DNA of 64,000 bases. Origin: Bacillus pinisoli. GTDB lineage: Bacteria; Bacillota; Bacilli; Bacillales; SA4. The stretch's first letter is position 1. Each line of letters starts with the position of its first letter. Location of the stretch: the NCBI RefSeq assembly GCF_023036475.1, contig NZ_JAJQKI010000011.1, positions 55,282-119,281 of the forward strand, in the 5' to 3' direction. The notes under the pieces were generated by a model, which worked only from the letters and a program-made list of their open reading frames with translations, was not told the DNA's origin and did not search any database. Of this stretch, positions 35,068-45,359 are shown in pieces. The translations under genes were made by a program, and so were the position numbers.

Positions 35068-36168
35068 CTATACATTAAATCTAAAATGAATAACGTCTCC
35101 GTCTTTTACAATGTATTCTTTTCCTTCTAGACGGACTTTTCCAGCTTCTCTTGCTGCTACCATTGTCTTAGCTGCTAACAGGTCGTCATAAGAAACCGTC
35201 TCTGCACGGATAAACCCACGTTCGAAGTCTGTATGGATAATCCCCGCACATTGTGGAGCTTTCATACCTTTTCTAAATGTCCAAGCACGTACCTCTTGTT
35301 CACCTGCAGTAAAATAAGTAGCTAAACCTAATAAATGATAGGACGCTCGGATTAATTGATCTAATCCAGACTCTTCAATTCCTAGCTCTTCAAGAAATGC
35401 TTTTTTCTCTTCTTTATCTAATTCAGCAATTTCTTCCTCAATCTTTGCACAAACTACAATCACTTCTGCATTGTCTTCTGCTGCATATTCACGTACTCTT
35501 TGAACATAAGGATTTTCTGATGGATCAACGACATCGTCTTCCCCTACATTTGCTACATAAAGAATCGGCTTAATCGTTAGTAAATGTAATCCTTTTACTA
35601 CCTTTAATTGCTCATCCGTAAACTCTACTGTACGTGCTGGTTTATCGTTTTCAAAAGCTTCCTTCAGCATGACCAAAATTTCATGTTCAACTACTGCATC
35701 TTTGTCTTTCGTTTTAGCAAGCTTAGCCACTCGATCAATTCTTTTTTCTACAGATTCTAAATCTGCTAAAATAAGCTCTAAATTTATGACTTCAATATCA
35801 TCAATTGGGTCAACTTTCCCCGACACGTGAGTGATGTTTTCATCTTCAAAACAACGTACAACCTGACAAATTGCATCTACTTGACGAATATGAGAAAGAA
35901 ACTTATTTCCTAAACCTTCACCCTTACTAGCACCTTTCACAATACCTGCAATATCTGTAAATTCAAATGTAGTAGGTACTGTTTTCTTCGGCTTTACTAA
36001 CTCTGTTAATTTATTTAAACGCTCATCCGGTACTTCTACAATTCCGACATTAGGGTCGATTGTACAAAATGGATAGTTTGCTGATTCTGCACCTGCTTGT
36101 GTAATCGCATTAAATAATGTGGACTTACCTACGTTAGGTAAACCGACGATCCCAGCTGTTAATGCCAT
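35068..36168 (-). CDS. ychF: Redox-regulated ATPase/GTPase YchF
   Basis: A 366-residue Obg-family P-loop protein with GIVGLPNVGKSTLFNAIT, switch motifs through DIAGIVKGASKGEGLGNKF, a coiled-coil insertion (about 130-200) and a C-terminal TGS domain (RGFIRAETV, then KDGDVIHFRFNV). YchF/Ola1 proteins prefer ATP and bind ribosomes. The ATG at 36168 follows GAGGAG; the longer frame is an extension through that site. Confidence 0.97.
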   Translation of the reverse strand: MALTAGIVGLPNVGKSTLFNAITQAGAESANYPFCTIDPNVGIVEVPDERLNKLTELVKPKKTVPTTFEFTDIAGIVKGASKGEGLGNKFLSHIRQVDAICQVVRCFEDENITHVSGKVDPIDDIEVINLELILADLESVEKRIDRVAKLAKTKDKDAVVEHEILVMLKEAFENDKPARTVEFTDEQLKVVKGLHLLTIKPILYVANVGEDDVVDPSENPYVQRVREYAAEDNAEVIVVCAKIEEEIAELDKEEKKAFLEELGIEESGLDQLIRASYHLLGLATYFTAGEQEVRAWTFRKGMKAPQCAGIIHTDFERGFIRAETVSYDDLLAAKTMVAAREAGKVRLEGKEYIVKDGDVIHFRFNV

Positions 36169-36350
36169 TTTCTTCACTCCTCTTTCCATAAGGCTCTATC
36201 TAAATTATCTACGATATGAGCCCATTTCACTATTTGTATAAAATCTTTCTATCATAAGTTTGCGAAAAACTCTCCGTAAACACATTAACCTTTCCCAATT
36301 ATAGATACAAGCACTCAAAAAGACAAGCTTTATACGAGGGTTTAGAGCAT

Positions 36351-36382
36351 AAAAAAGTCATGACACCAGAAGGCATCATGAC
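36351..36382 (-). terminator. Terminator overlapping the oxidoreductase stop codon
   Basis: Stem GTCATGA / TCATGAC with a 12-nt loop and a T-run on the minus strand. The TGA stop (36376-36378) is part of the stem. Confidence 0.75.
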
Positions 36383-38373
36383 CATTTTTCAATATTAACT
36401 AAGCAATCATACAATATACTTCCCAATCCATTATCAGATGGCTCATTTGAGGTAAGTAGGTTGACCGTTCCACCAAATTGACTCCAATTTCCTTCATCGA
36501 TATTAATCGTTTTAGGATGAGCTCTTTTCATAATCTTCACATGTCCAATGACTTGACCACGATCATTATACACTCGTACTCTATCATTTTCACTAAGATT
36601 TTTCTCAAGTGCAACATCCTCAGATACTTCAACCCGATTTTGCTGTAAACCAGCTATCAAGTGATAATGTTGAGAATGATTTGACCTCATGGGATGTAAA
36701 GATAATAGAGTATATGGATATTTCTCTACTAACACAGGATTATTGACAGAAGACTCCCTTGGATAAGACAAGGAAATCTTGCCTTCTTGATCTAATCTTG
36801 ATGCAGTAAACTCATACTTTCCACTTGGTGTCTTAAACACCTTATCTTCCCAAGGTACCTTTTTAACAGGTAACAGAAGGTGGTGTTCTTGTTTAAGTTT
36901 AGAAAGGGAAATGCCATGTACGTTTAAATCAGCTAGACCCATTTCTAAAAATTCTTCTCTTGTAAAGTCAAAGACTTCTCCAAACCCTAACCTTTTTGAT
37001 AACTCCGTCCATATCCATAAATCAGATTGTGCCTCACCTGGTGCTTCCACGAGTGCAGCACTGTAATTCATATATCCATGATACATAGACGCATAATAAA
37101 TATCTTCAACTTCAAAGGATGTTTTTACAGGCAAGATATAGTCGGCTACAGCAGCTGTATCTGTCATATATTGTTCTAATACTACGACTGTTTCAACTGA
37201 CTCGAATGCTTGTTTTACCAAATTCGTATCGGGTACTTGAGTCAGTGGATTTCCACAAGTGACGACGATCATTTTTATTGGTGGTTCATTAGCTTTTAAG
37301 ACTTCCTCTGCTTGCTTCATCATCGTAAATTGACGACTCTCTTGCCTTCTATGTGGCATGGTCAATGATTCTATATTAAAGCTTTGGCCAACTTGTAGAT
37401 TACCATAATTGGCTCCACCACCAGGGACCCCCACATTTCCACTCATAGCAATGAGGGCATCAATAGTACGGATCGTGTTTCCACCGTTTTCATAACGCTG
37501 CATACCTAGACCTAGATAGGTCATTGTTGGGCCATTTCCATAGATTTTTGCAAGGTCTGTAAAAACCTCGATAGGTACTTCAGCAAACTGTGAAAGCTCT
37601 TCTAGAGATATGCTTGCTAATAAGTCTTCTACGTCCTCAAAACCAACTGAATAGTTCTTAATAAATAAACGGTCTTCAAGCTGTAAACGAAGAATTTCTT
37701 TCATAATACCTAATGCCAAAAAGGAATCCATACCTGGTTTAACGGAAATGTATCGATCGGCTATTTTAGCCGTCGCGTTATAAATTGGATCTATAACTGT
37801 TAATGTAGCACCTGCTGCTTTTGCTTTTTGAAGATATTCGTATAGATGCATATTGGTTCTAGCTACATTTCTTCCCCAAATAACAATGTGTTTACTGTTA
37901 AAGATGTCTTCAGGCGCATGGCTATAGGAATCACCAAAGTCCCATTTTTGAGCCTCTATCCCTGATCCCCAGCACAAACTTCCTATTACTTCCGTAACTC
38001 CACCGTAGTTATTAAAAAAGCGTTTATCAAGGTTTACTAGTAGCCCACTATTTGCATAATCATGACTATGAAAAACAGCAGTAGGTCCATAGGCTTTTTT
38101 TATTTCGCTTAGTTTTTCAGCTATTTCATCTAATGCCTGTTTCCACGATATAGGGTGAAATTCGCCATCTACTTTTTTAAGAGGATGTGTGATCCTCTGA
38201 TCACTATTTGTCCGTGCCTCAAGCATTCTTCCACGTCCACAAATTTTCCCCTTTGTGATTGGATGATGAGGGTCGCCCTCTACTCTTTTTATGTTTCCAT
38301 CTTCAATTGTTACGTTAAACCCGCAGCTATCCCAACAATTTAGAGGGCAGGCTGACTTTACGATATTCCCCAT
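36376..38373 (-). CDS. yyaE: Molybdopterin-dependent oxidoreductase (YyaE-like)
   Basis: A 665-residue member of the DMSO reductase/formate dehydrogenase family. The N-terminus SACPLNCWDSCGF plus a later GKICGRG supplies four Cys for a 4Fe-4S cluster. The bis-MGD-binding regions (ICWGSGIEAQ-type loop, here CWGSGIEAQKWDFGD; VTCGNPLTQVPDTN; LHPMRSNHSQHYH) and the C-terminal molydopterin dinucleotide-binding domain are present. No signal peptide is seen, so it is cytoplasmic. The physiological substrate is not known. It starts after AGGAGAGG. Confidence 0.9.
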   Translation of the reverse strand: MGNIVKSACPLNCWDSCGFNVTIEDGNIKRVEGDPHHPITKGKICGRGRMLEARTNSDQRITHPLKKVDGEFHPISWKQALDEIAEKLSEIKKAYGPTAVFHSHDYANSGLLVNLDKRFFNNYGGVTEVIGSLCWGSGIEAQKWDFGDSYSHAPEDIFNSKHIVIWGRNVARTNMHLYEYLQKAKAAGATLTVIDPIYNATAKIADRYISVKPGMDSFLALGIMKEILRLQLEDRLFIKNYSVGFEDVEDLLASISLEELSQFAEVPIEVFTDLAKIYGNGPTMTYLGLGMQRYENGGNTIRTIDALIAMSGNVGVPGGGANYGNLQVGQSFNIESLTMPHRRQESRQFTMMKQAEEVLKANEPPIKMIVVTCGNPLTQVPDTNLVKQAFESVETVVVLEQYMTDTAAVADYILPVKTSFEVEDIYYASMYHGYMNYSAALVEAPGEAQSDLWIWTELSKRLGFGEVFDFTREEFLEMGLADLNVHGISLSKLKQEHHLLLPVKKVPWEDKVFKTPSGKYEFTASRLDQEGKISLSYPRESSVNNPVLVEKYPYTLLSLHPMRSNHSQHYHLIAGLQQNRVEVSEDVALEKNLSENDRVRVYNDRGQVIGHVKIMKRAHPKTINIDEGNWSQFGGTVNLLTSNEPSDNGLGSILYDCLVNIEKWS

Positions 38374-38393
38374 ACGTACCTCTCCTTAACTCC

Positions 38394-38594
38394 TCATTCA
38401 CCCTCGAACTTCACTAGAACTTTCTTCATCTTTCTTGCAAATTCTCTTCTCGGGATTAACACACTATGATGACAGCCTTCACATTTAATTCGAATATCCA
38501 TCCCTAAACGAATAATTTTCCATCGGTTTTCTCCACATGGATGTTGTTTCTTCATTTCTACAATGTCATTTATACCAAATTCTTTTGTTTCCAA
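38394..38594 (-). CDS. yyzM: DUF951 zinc-ribbon-like small protein
   Basis: A 66-residue protein of the DUF951/YyzM family with conserved VEMKKQHPCGENRWKIIRLGMDIRIKCEGC. The spaced Cys/His residues suggest a zinc ribbon. The start is TTG after GGGAGAGG. It follows the MscS gene by 16 nt, an arrangement common upstream of ychF in Bacilli. Function unknown. Confidence 0.9.
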   Translation of the reverse strand: METKEFGINDIVEMKKQHPCGENRWKIIRLGMDIRIKCEGCHHSVLIPRREFARKMKKVLVKFEGE

Positions 38595-38610
38595 TTGTGC
38601 CTCTCCCTTC

Positions 38611-39507
38611 TTACCCCTTTTGTTCTAGTTTTTCATTGGTGTCAACTTCATCATTCCGGTTATACATAACAACACGTGGAAATGGAATTTCAATTCCATG
38701 ATTATCTAATCTAATTTTTATTTCTTTCCGTAATGCTCTTGAGATGGCAAAATGTCGCATTGGCTTTACCTCTGACGTGACTCGTAACACAACATCTGAG
38801 GCTCCGAGCATTTGAACGCCTAATAGTTGAGGAACATCTACCATGTCCTCATACCTTTCAGGTAGTTCTTGTAATAAATCTTGAATAACATTCTCTGCCT
38901 TACTGATATCACCTTCATAGGCAATACTGATATCAACAATTGCCACACTATTAGAAATGGAGAAATTAGTAACATCTTGAATGCTTCCATTTGGTAAAAT
39001 ATGAATCTCACCAGTAAAACTTTTTATTTTCGTAATTCTCAAGCCGATTTCTTCGACTGTTCCCTCAAAGGTACCCGTTCGAATATAATCCCCCACCGAG
39101 AATTGATCTTCAAAAATGATAAAAAAACCTGTTATAACGTCTCTCACAAGGTTTTGTGCCCCAAAACCTATTGCTAGTCCTGCAACACCGGCACCTGCTA
39201 ATAAGGCTGTTACATCGATTGTAAAAACCTCTAATACCATTATAAAGGCAATGAAATAAATTACATATGTCAAAATATTGTCTAAAAGTCTAGTCAGTGT
39301 GGCTTCTCTTCTTTCGGAAACACGTAAGGGGCTCTTTGTGCGAATCTTAAACACATTTTGTAGGGCCAACTTACCAAGTCTAATAAGAATTCCAGCAATA
39401 AAGAAGATTAATAAAATCTTCAAGAATCCCTGACCAAGATCAATCCAAATCTCCTTATCCGTCATGTACGTAATAAAAGATTGATAAGCATCTGTTACCA
39501 TTTTCAT
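38611..39507 (-). CDS. Small-conductance mechanosensitive channel
   Basis: A 298-residue MscS-family channel. Three N-terminal membrane segments are visible; the pore helix TM3 contains the small-residue pattern ALLAGAGVAGLAIGFGAQNLVRD, followed by the beta domain (DQFSVGDYIRTGTFEGTVEEIGLR) and the alpha/beta C-terminal cage domain. It protects cells from hypo-osmotic shock. AAAGGA lies 8 nt ahead of the ATG. It forms a likely two-gene unit with the DUF951 gene. Confidence 0.94.
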   Translation of the reverse strand: MKMVTDAYQSFITYMTDKEIWIDLGQGFLKILLIFFIAGILIRLGKLALQNVFKIRTKSPLRVSERREATLTRLLDNILTYVIYFIAFIMVLEVFTIDVTALLAGAGVAGLAIGFGAQNLVRDVITGFFIIFEDQFSVGDYIRTGTFEGTVEEIGLRITKIKSFTGEIHILPNGSIQDVTNFSISNSVAIVDISIAYEGDISKAENVIQDLLQELPERYEDMVDVPQLLGVQMLGASDVVLRVTSEVKPMRHFAISRALRKEIKIRLDNHGIEIPFPRVVMYNRNDEVDTNEKLEQKG

Positions 39508-39594
39508 CGTCTTATTCCTTTCTAATCAATCACTAAGGCTATTTACTAGGACTTTGTTGCATTGCTAGTACCCATTCTTATCATATCAAATAAC

Positions 39595-40617
39595 TTATTC
39601 CCATTTATAGTAATTTGCAATAGGATACACTAAAATAGCAGCTACCAAATAGAGGTTAATGAGTCCATACAACGGATATAATACAGCAACTAAGGTAGAG
39701 AAACCAAACTTTGTTAATGGAATCATAATAACAACAATAACGGTTGCCAGAACCCACGTTGGCCAATTACTATATTGGCGAAATCTTGAGGTCAAACCAA
39801 ATATACCTGAAGCAGCCGTTGTAAATATGGCTGTCCATAAAAGGACCGTCATAAAAATAATCATACTATAAGGATAATCCTTTAAGATTGCAAATAAGGG
39901 AATTTCATATAACACAATTTCCTGACTCACTTGCAACAATGATTCATTATAAAAGTAAGCAATTCCTCCTAAAATAACTGCACTGCCAATACTTGCAATA
40001 AGAGATTCACCCTTATGCTTTATTTCCTTTCCAATTGCCCCGACTACTGCTATTAAGGCAATAACATTCAATGCCGTGAAAGTAAACGCTGAGGGCCAAT
40101 TAGACTGGTTTGTCCATAGCTCTGGTTTGAGACTCTCTTGGTTTTTCATCATAAATGTAATAATTGTTCCAATTAACCCCACAATGAGTAAAGGAATAAT
40201 AACAGAATTCAGTGAAGTCATTCCTTTAATATTCCAAATAAATAGAGTGATTAAAAGACATGAAAAAATGAAAATGCCAATCCAATATGGAATATGAAAC
40301 ATTTCAATAGCAGCGCCTCCACCTGCTAACATCACCATTGTTGTTGTAAATAAGTAAAAAATAATAATCATATCATAAACATTTGAAAGCTTATTACCAA
40401 TCAACTTATGTAAAACTGGTAAGAAATGCTCAGACTTTTGTTCGTAGCTAATATTCATCACTACGTAAGTACATATAGAAAATAAGATTGTAAATAACAG
40501 AATGGCAAGTCCACTCTCTGGCCCGAAAAACTGCCACAACTCCCTTCCTGATGCATAACCTGCCCCGATCATCGTTCCTAAGATTAGATACATCCATTTA
40601 AATCCATTCTTCCACAA
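39595..40617 (-). CDS. YkvI-like membrane transporter
   Basis: A 340-residue integral membrane protein with about ten hydrophobic segments. The N-terminus YLILGTMIGAGYASGRELWQFFG resembles the unwound first helix of APC-superfamily transporters, as in the YkvI family of Bacilli. The substrate is unknown. The start is TTG with GGAGG 9 nt upstream. It is divergent from yyaC. Confidence 0.82.
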   Translation of the reverse strand: MWKNGFKWMYLILGTMIGAGYASGRELWQFFGPESGLAILLFTILFSICTYVVMNISYEQKSEHFLPVLHKLIGNKLSNVYDMIIIFYLFTTTMVMLAGGGAAIEMFHIPYWIGIFIFSCLLITLFIWNIKGMTSLNSVIIPLLIVGLIGTIITFMMKNQESLKPELWTNQSNWPSAFTFTALNVIALIAVVGAIGKEIKHKGESLIASIGSAVILGGIAYFYNESLLQVSQEIVLYEIPLFAILKDYPYSMIIFMTVLLWTAIFTTAASGIFGLTSRFRQYSNWPTWVLATVIVVIMIPLTKFGFSTLVAVLYPLYGLINLYLVAAILVYPIANYYKWE

Positions 40618-40731
40618 CCCTATCTGCCTCCTTCAGTAATTCCTCGTTAATTTAGAGAAAATCAAATCACTATGTATAGAATGAAAAGTTTTTCCGTATA
40701 CTGTTACTACTATTATTAAGGAGTGGAATCT

Positions 40732-41349
40732 ATGAATCTAAGACCTAACTTTTTTGAAAAGAAAGGTGGAGAAGCTAAGATTATTTTTGATGAAGAAGGA
40801 GCCTCCACTAAGATCGCAAAAGAGATTGTTAGTATTTTACCCACTCATTTAAACAAGCCCATTGCAATTGTCTGTATCGGAACCGATCGGTCTACTGGAG
40901 ATGCATTAGGCCCCCTAATTGGCACTAAATTAGAAGAAAAAGGTTCACCGTTATTTCATGTGTACGGAACGCTAGATGACCCCATTCATGCTGTTAATTT
41001 AGAAGATCAATTAAAGCTGATAAATAGTGATTTACACTACCCATTTATTATTGGAATAGATGCTTGTTTAGGCAGATTAAAAAGTGTAGGGATGATTCAA
41101 GTTGGGGATGGTCCAGTGAAGCCAGGTGCTGGTGTGAAAAAGGAGTTACCACCGGTTGGAGACATGCATATAACAGGGATTGTAAACGTTAGTGGCTTCA
41201 TGGAATTTTTTGTTCTCCAAAATACTCGATTAAATCTTGTAATGAAGATGGCTAGCATCATCTCTGACGGAATCTTTGAGGCAAGTCTCCTTTACAAGAG
41301 AAAATTAGTTATGAGTAAAGCAAATGCGGAACAACTAAGACCCATTTAA
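40732..41349 (+). CDS. yyaC: Sporulation protein YyaC, GPR-like fold
   Basis: A 205-residue protein of the DUF1256/YyaC family, related to the spore germination protease GPR. The conserved core IAIVCIGTDRSTGDALGPLIGTKL and HVYGTLDDPIHAVNL, then FIIGIDACLG and KPGAGVKKELPPVGD, is intact. In B. subtilis it is expressed in the forespore. The ATG at 40732 follows AAGGAG; an in-frame GTG at 40723 lies too close to that site. Confidence 0.93.
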   Translation: MNLRPNFFEKKGGEAKIIFDEEGASTKIAKEIVSILPTHLNKPIAIVCIGTDRSTGDALGPLIGTKLEEKGSPLFHVYGTLDDPIHAVNLEDQLKLINSDLHYPFIIGIDACLGRLKSVGMIQVGDGPVKPGAGVKKELPPVGDMHITGIVNVSGFMEFFVLQNTRLNLVMKMASIISDGIFEASLLYKRKLVMSKANAEQLRPI

Positions 41350-41369
41350 TATATTAAATAGCTAAAAAA

Positions 41370-41429
41370 GATACCAACCTACAACGCTTCTTCCTCCATG
41401 TTTCGGAAGAAGAGTTGTAGGTTGGTATC
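41370..41429 (-). terminator. Long convergent terminator hairpin
   Basis: A 24-bp stem (GATACCAACCTACAAC and CTTCTTCC, paired with their complements, one G-A mismatch) with a 10-nt loop. On the minus strand it is followed by TTTTTT, so it terminates the DUF554 gene; on the plus strand it lacks a U-run but would also block yyaC readthrough. Confidence 0.88.
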
Positions 41430-41477
41430 TCACCTTCATTATTCTTTGTTACTCTTAGTCAGTCTTCGCAATGAACG

Positions 41478-42179
41478 TTAGATATAATGTATTACCGAAA
41501 CAATTAATGCAACAACAAGGATACTAGGTAATAGGTTGGCTACTCTAATTTTAGTGATATTAAGTATATTTAATCCTATTGCCAAGATCATTAACCCACC
41601 TGTTGACGTCATCTCTACAATAAAAGAATCCATTAACTCTGTTGGTATAAAGTGCTCTATTTGATTTGCAAATAAAGCAATAGAACCTTGGTACAGCATG
41701 ACCGGGATTGCAGAGAATAAAACCCCTACCCCAAACGTTGTTGTCAAAATTATACTTGTAAATCCATCTATTAACGATTTCGTATAAAGGATTCGATGAT
41801 CCTGTCTCAAACCGCTATCAAGTGAACCAATGATAGCTAAAGCACCAATGACAAATATGAGCGTTGCCGTAACAAATCCTTTCGCTATATCACCTTTTGC
41901 TTTTTTGCCAATCTTTTTTTCGATCCACTTTCCTATGTTTTCAAGCTTTTGGTCTAAGTCAAAATACTCACCAATAACGGCTCCAGTAACTAAACTAATG
42001 ATAACAATTAAAAATTGTTCACTTTTCAAACCCATTTGTATTCCTAATAATGATACAGATAAACCGATTCCTTGCATGACCGTATGTTTTACCTTGTCAG
42101 GTATCTTTGTCAGGAAGCTACCAATAAAAGTACCTAGAATAATGCAGATTCCATTGACGATTGTGCCTAATAATACCAT
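41478..42179 (-). CDS. DUF554 membrane protein
   Basis: A 233-residue membrane protein of the YdfK/DUF554 family with about seven hydrophobic segments. Conserved motifs are LGTIVNGICIILGTFIGSFL at the start, GVLFSAIPVMLYQGSIAL and the C-terminal ATGGLMILAIGLN-type segment (here STGGLMILAIGLNIL). Function not established. The ATG at 42179 follows AAGGAG; the longer frame is an extension. Confidence 0.87.
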   Translation of the reverse strand: MVLLGTIVNGICIILGTFIGSFLTKIPDKVKHTVMQGIGLSVSLLGIQMGLKSEQFLIVIISLVTGAVIGEYFDLDQKLENIGKWIEKKIGKKAKGDIAKGFVTATLIFVIGALAIIGSLDSGLRQDHRILYTKSLIDGFTSIILTTTFGVGVLFSAIPVMLYQGSIALFANQIEHFIPTELMDSFIVEMTSTGGLMILAIGLNILNITKIRVANLLPSILVVALIVSVIHYI

Positions 42180-42360
42180 CGTTTTCTCCTTTATCAACCT
42201 AACTGTAGAGGTGCATCATCACGTCCCACCACTATTTGGGGTAGTATGCTAAATTAGTTTTCTAATTATGGGATTTGCAACTCCTTTTTCTAGGAGTCTA
42301 TACATAGGGCAGTGCCGATCAGCAGCTGAAATATTAGAGCTTTTAAAGAATATAGCCATT

Positions 42361-42390
42361 AAAAAAATAACCACATATACTAGTGGTTAT
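42361..42390 (-). terminator. Terminator of the soj-spo0J operon
   Basis: Stem ATAACCAC / GTGGTTAT with an 8-nt loop and a T-run on the minus strand, 11 nt after the spo0J stop. Confidence 0.82.
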
Positions 42391-42401
42391 AGAGCAGTTA
42401 A

Positions 42402-43250
42402 TTATTCAACAGCATCCAGCAATTCTAATATTCTATTTAAGTCTTCAGGTGAGAAAAACTCAATTTCAATTTTACCCTTTTTCTTCGTTTGCTTAATAGA
42501 AACAGATGTACCAAACTTTTCTCTTAAAATAGTTTCATGTTCTTTAATAAATACATTCTTCTCTACTTTTGGTTTTAATGTTTCACGTGAAACATTTTCA
42601 TTTAGTTGATTAACTAAGTGTTCAAGTTGACGGACGTTTAATTGTTCTTTAATCACTTTTTCTACTACTGGTTTTAGCTTATCCTTCTTTCTAAGACCTA
42701 ATAGTGCACGTCCATGTCCCATTGAGAGCTTACCTTCTGAGATAAACATTTGAATATTTTCCGGTAAGGATAGTAGACGGATATGGTTTGCTATATGCGG
42801 TCTACTTTTCCCTAATCTTTTGGCTAATTGTTCTTGTGTAACTTTTAATTCCTCAATTAACAGTTGGTATGCCTGCGCTTCTTCAATCGGTGTTAAATCT
42901 TCACGCTGTAAATTTTCTAGTAAAGCCAGCTCCATCATTTCTTGTTCCGACAATTCTCGAACAACAACAGGAATACTTTCTAATCCAGCAGCTTTAGCAG
43001 CACGGAAACGTCTTTCTCCTACTACTATCTCATAGCCTTTAATAGTTTTACGAACAATAATAGGTTGTAATATTCCGTGTTGAATGATGGAATCCTTTAA
43101 CTCTTGTATAGCTTCTTCTTGGAAGTGTTTACGTGGTTGATAAGGATTAGGGCGAATCTCTTTCATTTTTACATCTTGTACACGTTCTTCTTTGCTTAGG
43201 TTGACATCTGGAAAGAATGCATTAATTCCTTTTCCAAGGCCTTTAGCCAT
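42402..43250 (-). CDS. spo0J: Chromosome partition protein ParB (Spo0J)
   Basis: A 282-residue ParB CTPase that binds parS, spreads as a clamp and loads condensin. The CTP-binding box is seen as [18 protein letters not shown], the HTH as [23 protein letters not shown], and the dimerisation domain lies in the last 50 residues. The start overlaps the soj stop by 8 nt. A consensus parS sits inside the gene at 42579-42594. Confidence 0.98.
   Translation of the reverse strand: MAKGLGKGINAFFPDVNLSKEERVQDVKMKEIRPNPYQPRKHFQEEAIQELKDSIIQHGILQPIIVRKTIKGYEIVVGERRFRAAKAAGLESIPVVVRELSEQEMMELALLENLQREDLTPIEEAQAYQLLIEELKVTQEQLAKRLGKSRPHIANHIRLLSLPENIQMFISEGKLSMGHGRALLGLRKKDKLKPVVEKVIKEQLNVRQLEHLVNQLNENVSRETLKPKVEKNVFIKEHETILREKFGTSVSIKQTKKKGKIEIEFFSPEDLNRILELLDAVE
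42579..42594. promoter_or_regulatory. parS site within spo0J
   Basis: TGTTTCACGTGAAACA is an exact match to the parS consensus TGTTNCACGTGAAACA. Its position inside spo0J is conserved in Bacilli. Confidence 0.95.
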
Positions 43251-44004
43251 TTGCCATCACTTCCTTTGCAAGATCTAGATATACTTCTGCACCTCTTGAC
43301 TTTGGATCATAGATAATAATTGGCTTCCCATGACTTGGAGCCTCACTAAGACGTATGTTACGAGGAATGACAGATTGATATACTTTTTCCTGGAAGTACT
43401 TCTTCACTTCATCAATAACCTGAATACCTAGATTAGTCCTAGCATCAAGCATTGTTAATAATACACCTTCTATTTTTAAATCTGTATTCAAGTGTTTTTG
43501 CACTAAACGAACTGTGTTTAATAACTGACTAAGCCCTTCTAAGGCGTAATATTCACATTGAACAGGGATTAATACAGAATGAGAAGCAGTTAATGAATTG
43601 ATGGTAAGTAAACCAAGTGAAGGTGGACAATCGATAATAATATAATCATAATGCGCTTCAACAGCTTCTAGTGCTCTTTTTAACCTAACTTCTCTAGAAA
43701 TGGTAGGTACTAGCTCTATTTCAGCTCCTGCTAGTTGAATGGTAGCTGGAATGATATATAAATTTTCAACATCCGTTGGTTTGACTACTTCTTTTGCATT
43801 TGCATCTTCTACTAATACATCATATATACAGGAATCCACATCAGCCTTTTCGATTCCTACTCCACTAGTGGCATTACCTTGAGGATCTATATCAACTAGA
43901 AGTACTTTCTTACCTAAGTATGCTAAGCAAGCTCCTAAGTTTACCGAAGTAGTGGTTTTTCCAACTCCACCCTTTTGGTTGGCTATCGATATAATTTTGG
44001 CCAC
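43243..44004 (-). CDS. soj: Chromosome partition ATPase ParA (Soj)
   Basis: A 253-residue deviant Walker ATPase, the same length as B. subtilis Soj. The P-loop [14 protein letters not shown] and the D-box [11 protein letters not shown] are intact. It works with Spo0J in origin segregation and also regulates DnaA. The start is GTG at 44004 ([10 protein letters not shown]); the longer frame has no better ribosome site. Confidence 0.97.
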   Translation of the reverse strand: MAKIISIANQKGGVGKTTTSVNLGACLAYLGKKVLLVDIDPQGNATSGVGIEKADVDSCIYDVLVEDANAKEVVKPTDVENLYIIPATIQLAGAEIELVPTISREVRLKRALEAVEAHYDYIIIDCPPSLGLLTINSLTASHSVLIPVQCEYYALEGLSQLLNTVRLVQKHLNTDLKIEGVLLTMLDARTNLGIQVIDEVKKYFQEKVYQSVIPRNIRLSEAPSHGKPIIIYDPKSRGAEVYLDLAKEVMANG

Positions 44005-44022
44005 GGTGTCACCTACTTTCAA

Positions 44023-44372
44023 ATCTTACAAATTATCTATTAACTATATCATTTTATCATGAAAATTATAAAAGTGAGTTTTATTTAAAAATTTTTTTAC
44101 TAATTCCGTCAAATTACTCATAGATTCTTCAAAATCTATTAGCCTTCTACATTGGTCTTTAAATGTATTTTAGTGAAAAAAGGCTCTTTACGCATATTTT
44201 GTTACCTTTAATGAGGGTTAGTATAAGTAACCGATCTTTTCTTTGCACTACATCACTTGCTTTTCTCTTCTTCCCACAGTTCTTTAATTTGCTCCTCTAA
44301 ATGAGTCCAATCACAAAGGAATCCCCAAAGCCTATGTCATGTACTTTAAATTCATGAATCTTGGGAAGAGCC
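44023..44372. other. Intergenic region between noc and soj
   Basis: No gene is seen. It includes the soj upstream region and GGCTCTTTACGC at 44171 followed by TTTTGTTACCTTT, which resembles the end of the MITE-like repeats at 12606 and 56005. GGGAAGAGCC at 44363-44372 may be the other, degenerate end (copy D). Confidence 0.4.
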
Positions 44373-44397
44373 AAAAAAAAGAGCCCCTTAGGACTCT
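44373..44397 (-). terminator. Terminator of noc
   Basis: A short stem GAGCCC / GGACTC with one mismatch and a CTTA loop, followed by eight T on the minus strand. Confidence 0.62.
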
Positions 44398-44405
44398 ATC
44401 ACTCA

Positions 44406-45254
44406 TTATTTCTTCTGAATTTTAATGGTGATTTGATAGAAATCTTCAAACTCTTCTTCTGTAGAGTCTAAATCAACACCATTATCTTTTACCATTGTTA
44501 AGGATTGTCGAATGGTATTCATAGCAATTCTCATATCTTTACTAAATGCTTTACGTGTTTGTTTTGGTTTTTCAACTGTTTCCTCTAGTAATCTATTAAC
44601 CTTATTTTCAGTTTGCTTCACATTGTACTGTTGTTCTATAATTTCGTTTAATAGTTTTATTTGGATGTCTGGATTTTTTAAAGGTATAAGTGCTCTTGCG
44701 TGTCTCTCTGTTATTTGCTTTTGTAATAAGGCGTTCTGTACTTCATCAGGTAGTTTTAATAATCTAAGTTTATTTGCGACAGTTGATTGACCTTTTCCAA
44801 GTCTTTGTGCCAGTGCTTCTTGTGTTAGATTATGAATCTCTAACAGTTTAGAATAGGCAATAGCTTCTTCAATGACAGTTAGTTCCTCACGCTGAAGGTT
44901 TTCAATTAATGCAACGGAAGCAGTTTCAGCATCATTGAATTCTTTCACTATTGCAGGAATTGTTTCCCACCCTAGCTTCGTTACAGCTCTGAATCTTCTT
45001 TCCCCAGCTATGATTTCATATTTACCTTCTTTATACTCACGTACAACAATAGGTTGAATGATACCATGGGTTCTAATCGTTAGAGCTAACTCACTAATTT
45101 TTTCATCATCAAATACAGTACGAGGTTGAAATTGATTAGGTACAATTGCAGACAGAGGTAGTTTTTTAACTTCTTCATGATCTGATTTCTCTAGTACTTC
45201 AATTACTTCTTCTTTTTCCCCAATACCAAAAATTTTAGAAAAAGGACTCTTCAT
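44406..45254 (-). CDS. noc: Nucleoid occlusion protein
   Basis: A 282-residue ParB paralogue. The N-terminus [16 protein letters not shown] resembles the amphipathic membrane-binding helix of Noc, and the CTP box reads [17 protein letters not shown]. The HTH is [23 protein letters not shown]. Noc blocks division over the nucleoid by binding its own sites, distinct from parS. No Noc-type ATTTCCCGGGAAAT site is visible in the window. Confidence 0.96.
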   Translation of the reverse strand: MKSPFSKIFGIGEKEEVIEVLEKSDHEEVKKLPLSAIVPNQFQPRTVFDDEKISELALTIRTHGIIQPIVVREYKEGKYEIIAGERRFRAVTKLGWETIPAIVKEFNDAETASVALIENLQREELTVIEEAIAYSKLLEIHNLTQEALAQRLGKGQSTVANKLRLLKLPDEVQNALLQKQITERHARALIPLKNPDIQIKLLNEIIEQQYNVKQTENKVNRLLEETVEKPKQTRKAFSKDMRIAMNTIRQSLTMVKDNGVDLDSTEEEFEDFYQITIKIQKK

Positions 45255-45326
45255 CCTCTACACCACCTTTAGGAACTCCTCTTTTATATATTCGATGCTA
45301 TCTGTTACTTTCCTTCTATATAAAAA

Positions 45327-45342
45327 TGTTTCACGTGAAACA
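45327..45342. promoter_or_regulatory. parS site between noc and rsmG
   Basis: TGTTTCACGTGAAACA, an exact consensus parS, 18 nt from the end of rsmG. Confidence 0.94.
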
Positions 45343-45359
45343 TTGTAGGTAATTAGACA

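Noticed and set aside
42268..42609. 113-codon plus-strand frame opposite the end of spo0J
   Set aside because: Mostly antisense to spo0J, with no ribosome binding site; it also runs through the terminator and parS.
44023..44405. Noc-binding sites near noc
   Set aside because: I looked for ATTTCCCGGGAAAT and found no convincing match here or elsewhere in the window.
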